From the NCBI GenBank assembly GCA_023434015.1, contig JAEYTM010000044.1, forward strand, positions 1 to 8,754: a stretch of DNA of 8,754 bases, in the 5' to 3' direction. A program made the position numbers and the translations under genes. Within the stretch, counting starts at the first letter, position 1, and every line of letters starts with the position of its first letter. The notes beneath the pieces were generated by a model, which did no database searches, had not been told where the DNA came from, and saw only the letters and a list, made by a program, of their open reading frames with translations. The stretch comes from Pseudomonadota bacterium. GTDB lineage: Bacteria > Pseudomonadota > Alphaproteobacteria > Caulobacterales > Caulobacteraceae. Shown here in pieces: positions 5,593 to 8,754 of the stretch.

Positions 5593-6873
5593 ATGCGGAC
5601 GCTGAAGGCCCTGCGCTGGTGGATCATTGGCCTGGTGATGCTGGGCGCGGTCATCAACTACCTCACACGGGCCGTCATGGGCGTCGCCGCGCCCACCCTG
5701 ATGACCGACCTCAACATCACCGAGCAGCAGTACGGTTGGATCACCGCCGCCTTCCAGCTCGGCATCATGATGCAGCCGATCGTCGGCTATGTGCTCGACT
5801 CGATCGGCCTGAAGTACGGCTTCGCCCTGTTCGCCACCGCCTGGTCGCTGATCTCCATGGTCCATGGGCTCGCCAACAGCTGGCCGGCCTTCGCCGTGCT
5901 GCGCGGCCTGCTCGGCTTCGCGGAAGGGTCGGCCCACCCGGCCGGGATGAAGTCGGTCGCCACCTGGTTCCCGGCCAAGGAGCGGGGGTTCGCCGGCGGG
6001 GTCTACAACATCGGCGCTTCGTTCGGCTCGATGCTGGCGCCGCCGCTCGTGGCCTGGGCGATTCTGTCCTACAACTGGCGCGCCGCCTTTGTGATCACCG
6101 GCGCCTTCGGCCTGATCTGGGTCGTGTTGTGGCTGAAGTTCTATAACGGCCCCGACAAGCACAGGTCGCTCAGCGCCGAGGAGCGCGACTACATCGCCGG
6201 CGGGCAGGAAGCCCACCTGCAGGAAGCCGTCGGCGCACGGCCGTCGATCCCGCGGCTGCTGATGCAGCGCAATTTCTGGGGCATCGCCCTGCCGCGGTTC
6301 CTGGCGGATCCGACCTGGGGGACGCTGGCCTTCTGGGTGCCGCTCTACCTCGTCACCACCCGCGGCTTCGACCTGAAACAGATCGCCCTGTTCGCCTGGC
6401 TGCCGTTCCTGGCTGCGGACCTCGGCTGCATGTTCGGCCCGGCCATCGTGCTGTGGCTGCAGAAACGGGGCGTCAGCCTGATCAACGCCCGCCGGGGCGC
6501 CTTCACCGTCGGCGCGCTGATGATGACCGGCATGATGTTCGTCAGCCGGGTGGAGAGTCCCTATGCGGCCATCGCCCTGCTGTGCCTCGGCGGCTTCGCG
6601 CACCAGACGCTGTCGGTCACGGTGATCACCATGTCCTCGGACCTGTTCCGCCGCAGCGAGGTGGCGACCGTGGCCGGCATGGCCGGGACCTGCGGCAACC
6701 TCGGCGTGCTGGTCTTCTCCCTGCTCATCGGCGGGCTGGTCGCCACGGTGGGCTACGATCCGTTCTTCTATGCGCTCGGGGTCCTCGACCTCCTGGGCGC
6801 CGTATTGCTCTGGACCCTGGTGCGCGACCCGGGCCGGACCGCCGCGCCGGTGGCCCAGATTCCCAACCCGTAA
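5593..6873 (+). CDS. MFS transporter, anion:cation symporter (ExuT-like) family
   Basis: A 426-residue inner-membrane transporter with about 12 predicted helices in two halves, separated by a hydrophilic loop at about residues 185-215. The first helix ends in NYLTRAVMGVAAPTL, the ACS-family entry motif with Thr where Asp is more common. The first half carries RGLLGFAEGSAHPAG with R104 and E111, then SVATWFPAKERGFAGG, the loop typical of hexuronate (ExuT), tartrate and related carriers. ATG 5593 is preceded by GGGAGGAA at 5582-5589. Only 13 bases separate its stop from the beta-xylosidase ATG, so the two are surely one operon. The context points to uptake of xylo-oligosaccharides or xylose-containing acidic sugars. 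ACS members classically carry organic anions, so an aldouronic or hexuronic acid substrate remains possible; the sequence alone cannot decide. Confidence 0.88.
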   Translation: MRTLKALRWWIIGLVMLGAVINYLTRAVMGVAAPTLMTDLNITEQQYGWITAAFQLGIMMQPIVGYVLDSIGLKYGFALFATAWSLISMVHGLANSWPAFAVLRGLLGFAEGSAHPAGMKSVATWFPAKERGFAGGVYNIGASFGSMLAPPLVAWAILSYNWRAAFVITGAFGLIWVVLWLKFYNGPDKHRSLSAEERDYIAGGQEAHLQEAVGARPSIPRLLMQRNFWGIALPRFLADPTWGTLAFWVPLYLVTTRGFDLKQIALFAWLPFLAADLGCMFGPAIVLWLQKRGVSLINARRGAFTVGALMMTGMMFVSRVESPYAAIALLCLGGFAHQTLSVTVITMSSDLFRRSEVATVAGMAGTCGNLGVLVFSLLIGGLVATVGYDPFFYALGVLDLLGAVLLWTLVRDPGRTAAPVAQIPNP

Positions 6874-6886
6874 GGCTCAGCGTTCC

Positions 6887-8551
6887 ATGTCCGACCGGCT
6901 TATCCGCAATCCGATCCTGCGCGGCTTCAACCCCGATCCGTCCATCGTGCGGGTGGGCGAGGACTATTATGTCGCCACCTCCACCTTCGAATGGTTCCCG
7001 GGGGTGCAGATCCACCATTCGCGCGATCTGGTGAACTGGCGGCTGCTGGCCCGCCCGCTGACCCGCGCCAGCCAGCTCGACATGCGCGGCGACCCGGATT
7101 CCTGCGGCGTCTGGGCGCCGTGCCTCACCTACGCCGACGGCCTGTTCCACCTGATCTACACCGACGTGAAGCGCTATGGCCGCACGACGGTCGGCGGGGC
7201 GTCGGGCGCCTCGATGCGCGACTTCCACAACTACCTGGTCACCTCGCCGACCATCGATGGCGAATGGTCCGACCCGATCTATATGAATTCCAGCGGCTTC
7301 GACCCCTCGCTGTTCCACGACGACGACGGTCGCAAGTACTTCGTGAACCAGCTCTGGGACCACCGCCCCGGCCGCAACCGCTTCGCCGGCATCGTCCTGC
7401 AGGAATATTCGCCGCAGGCCCGGGCTCTGGTCGGCGAGCGCACCGTGATCTTCGAGGGCACCTCCATCGGCCTGACCGAAGCGCCGCACCTCTATAAGCG
7501 CGACGGCTGGTACTATCTGATCACCGCGGAGGGCGGCACCGGCTGGGGGCACGCCATGACCATGGCGCGCTCGCGCAACCTGCTGGGTCCCTACGAGCTG
7601 CATCCCCGGAAGTACATCATCACCGCCCGCGACCGGCCCGACGCCGTCTTGCAGCGCGCCGGCCACGGCGACCTGGTGGAGACGCCGGCCGGCCAGACCT
7701 ACGCCGTCTATCTCTGCGGCCGTCCCCTGCGGAACCGTGGCCGTTGCGCCCTGGGCCGCGAGACCGCCATCCAGCCGATGGTCTGGCGCGACGACGGCTG
7801 GCTGTGGACCACGGACGGGCAGGGGGTATCGCAACTCGAGGTCGAAGGGCCGGACCTTCCGCCGCATCCGTTCCCGCCGACCCCGGTGCGTTCGGACTTC
7901 GATGGCCCCGACCTGCCCATCGACTTCCAGTGGCTGCGCTCGCCGCATCCCGAGGGCCTGTTCAGCCTGAGCGAACGGCCCGGTCATCTGCGCCTGTTCG
8001 GTCGCGAGACGATCGGCAGCCTGTTCGAACAGGCCTTGGTCGCGCGTCGCCAGCAGGCCCACTGCTACAGCGCCCGCACGGTCGTCGATTTCGAGCCGGC
8101 GCACTACCAGCAGGCCGCGGGGCTGGTCTGCTACTACAACGCCTCCAAGTTCCACTACCTGATGGTCACCCACGACGAGACGCTGGGGAAATGCCTGCAG
8201 GTGATGTCCAGCCTGCCGGATTCGCCCCAGGCCGACGCCTTCACCCGGCCGATTCCGGTGGCGCCCGGCAAGCCGCTCGAACTGCGGGTGGAGGTCGATG
8301 AGGAGCGGCTGCGCTTCGCCTACCGCCTGGCCGGCGAGACCGCCTGGTCCTGGCTGCCGGAGCTGTTCGACGCCAGCATCCTGTCGGATGAAGCGACCGC
8401 GCCGGGCCTGCCGAACTTCACCGGGGCCTTCGTGGGCGTCGCCTGCCAGGACACCTCGGGCGCCCGGCGGCCGGCCGATTTCGACTGGTTCGACTACGAG
8501 GAGCGCGACTACCGCGTCGACCCGACCGGCGATGAGGCTTCGCTGGCCTGA
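6887..8551 (+). CDS. xynB: GH43 beta-xylosidase (XynB type, two-domain)
   Basis: A 554-residue glycoside hydrolase releasing xylose from the non-reducing end of xylo-oligosaccharides. The five-bladed propeller spans about residues 6-320: NPILRGFNPDPS with general base D17, STFEWFPGVQIHHSRDLVNW, GVWAPCL, SSGFDPSLFHDDDG with pKa-modulating D139, and GLTEAPHLY with general acid E198. These match the triad of the Selenomonas enzyme SXA (D15, D128, E187). From about 333 a C-terminal beta-sandwich domain of the GH43 xylosidase type shapes the active-site pocket. No signal peptide is present, so it acts in the cytoplasm and needs substrate import by the neighbouring transporter. ATG 6887 was chosen because homology begins there; an in-frame start at 6770 would lie inside the transporter gene. 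Some related enzymes also cleave arabinosides. The 3' end overlaps a minus-strand gene by 43 bases. Confidence 0.95.
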   Translation: MSDRLIRNPILRGFNPDPSIVRVGEDYYVATSTFEWFPGVQIHHSRDLVNWRLLARPLTRASQLDMRGDPDSCGVWAPCLTYADGLFHLIYTDVKRYGRTTVGGASGASMRDFHNYLVTSPTIDGEWSDPIYMNSSGFDPSLFHDDDGRKYFVNQLWDHRPGRNRFAGIVLQEYSPQARALVGERTVIFEGTSIGLTEAPHLYKRDGWYYLITAEGGTGWGHAMTMARSRNLLGPYELHPRKYIITARDRPDAVLQRAGHGDLVETPAGQTYAVYLCGRPLRNRGRCALGRETAIQPMVWRDDGWLWTTDGQGVSQLEVEGPDLPPHPFPPTPVRSDFDGPDLPIDFQWLRSPHPEGLFSLSERPGHLRLFGRETIGSLFEQALVARRQQAHCYSARTVVDFEPAHYQQAAGLVCYYNASKFHYLMVTHDETLGKCLQVMSSLPDSPQADAFTRPIPVAPGKPLELRVEVDEERLRFAYRLAGETAWSWLPELFDASILSDEATAPGLPNFTGAFVGVACQDTSGARRPADFDWFDYEERDYRVDPTGDEASLA

Positions 8552-8754
8552 GGCTCCGCGCCGAGGGCCCGAGCCGAGACCCGTCCGCGGCGCAGGACCT
8601 CGATCAACAGGATGACGCCCAGGGCGGCCATCACTGCGTTGGGCGCGGCCGAGGCGGGTCCCAGATCGCGGTGAACCGCCAGATGGGTCGCCGGCAGGGC
8701 CACGAGCGAGGCCCCCAGCGCCAGCTTTGCGCCGGTCGACCAGGCGGCCTGAGA
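8509..8754 (-). CDS. C-terminal part of an unrecognised membrane protein (runs off the right edge)
   Basis: The minus-strand frame is open from the right edge to TAG at 8511-8509, 81 residues. It shows two hydrophobic stretches, LALGASLVALPATHLAV and APNAVMAALGVILLIEVL, followed by a basic RRGR and a polar alanine-rich tail, consistent with two membrane helices and a cytoplasmic C-terminus under the positive-inside rule. I do not recognise the family. It converges with the beta-xylosidase and shares its last 43 bases. The hydrophobic pattern and the lack of another good frame across 8552-8754 support a real gene, but high GC keeps spurious frames open, so confidence is moderate. Confidence 0.55.
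   Translation of the reverse strand, partial: SQAAWSTGAKLALGASLVALPATHLAVHRDLGPASAAPNAVMAALGVILLIEVLRRGRVSARALGAEPQASEASSPVGSTR

Noticed and set aside
6725..8173. A 482-codon minus-strand frame antisense to the xylosidase
   Set aside because: It lies opposite a clear GH43 domain, shows low-complexity residue use and has no family motif.

Overview
The window is high-GC, gene-dense chromosomal DNA that reads as a member of the Caulobacteraceae (Caulobacter, Phenylobacterium or a close relative). The strongest evidence is a gene with the full architecture of SpmX, the stalked-pole developmental regulator of Caulobacterales: an N-terminal GH24 muramidase-like domain, an acidic proline-rich linker and two C-terminal membrane helices. 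A -24/-12 (sigma-54) promoter sits directly upstream of it. A CtrA-like TTAA-N7-TCAA box and alphaproteobacterial-style GCTA -10 elements fit the same group.

Layout. 1-449 (minus): 5' part of lipB, running off the left edge. 528-779 (plus): a short FliN-type SpoA-domain protein, divergent from lipB; a CtrA-like box lies over the lipB start. 862-946: tRNA-Leu(GAG) with encoded CCA and its own candidate promoter. 1010-2443: the Mg2+ channel/transporter mgtE. 2484-2499: sigma-54 promoter, followed by spmX (2543-3793) and a strong stem-loop. 3841-5007: isovaleryl-CoA dehydrogenase, with no Shine-Dalgarno and a -10-like box placed as for a leaderless mRNA. Its stop overlaps the start of a DUF3574 lipoprotein gene (5004-5426). 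5427-5592: a 166-base regulatory gap holding a LacI-family/XylR-like operator. 5593-8551: a two-gene sugar operon, an ACS-type MFS transporter plus a cytoplasmic GH43 beta-xylosidase. 8509-8754 (minus): 3' end of an unrecognised membrane protein, converging on and overlapping the xylosidase gene.

How the genes work together. Most are independent housekeeping units: lipoylation, motility, translation, Mg2+ uptake, leucine catabolism. Two parts form a regulatory story. spmX appears uncoupled from mgtE by its own sigma-54 promoter, as expected for a cell-cycle-timed polarity gene. The MFS-GH43 pair looks like a xylose-regulon unit that imports xylo-oligosaccharides and cleaves them to xylose inside the cell.

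No mobile element, CRISPR array, prophage or defence system is visible, and no stretch longer than 300 bases lacks a gene. I did not find an unprecedented system; the most notable items are SpmX with its altered muramidase active site, its promoter, and the operator of the xylosidase operon.
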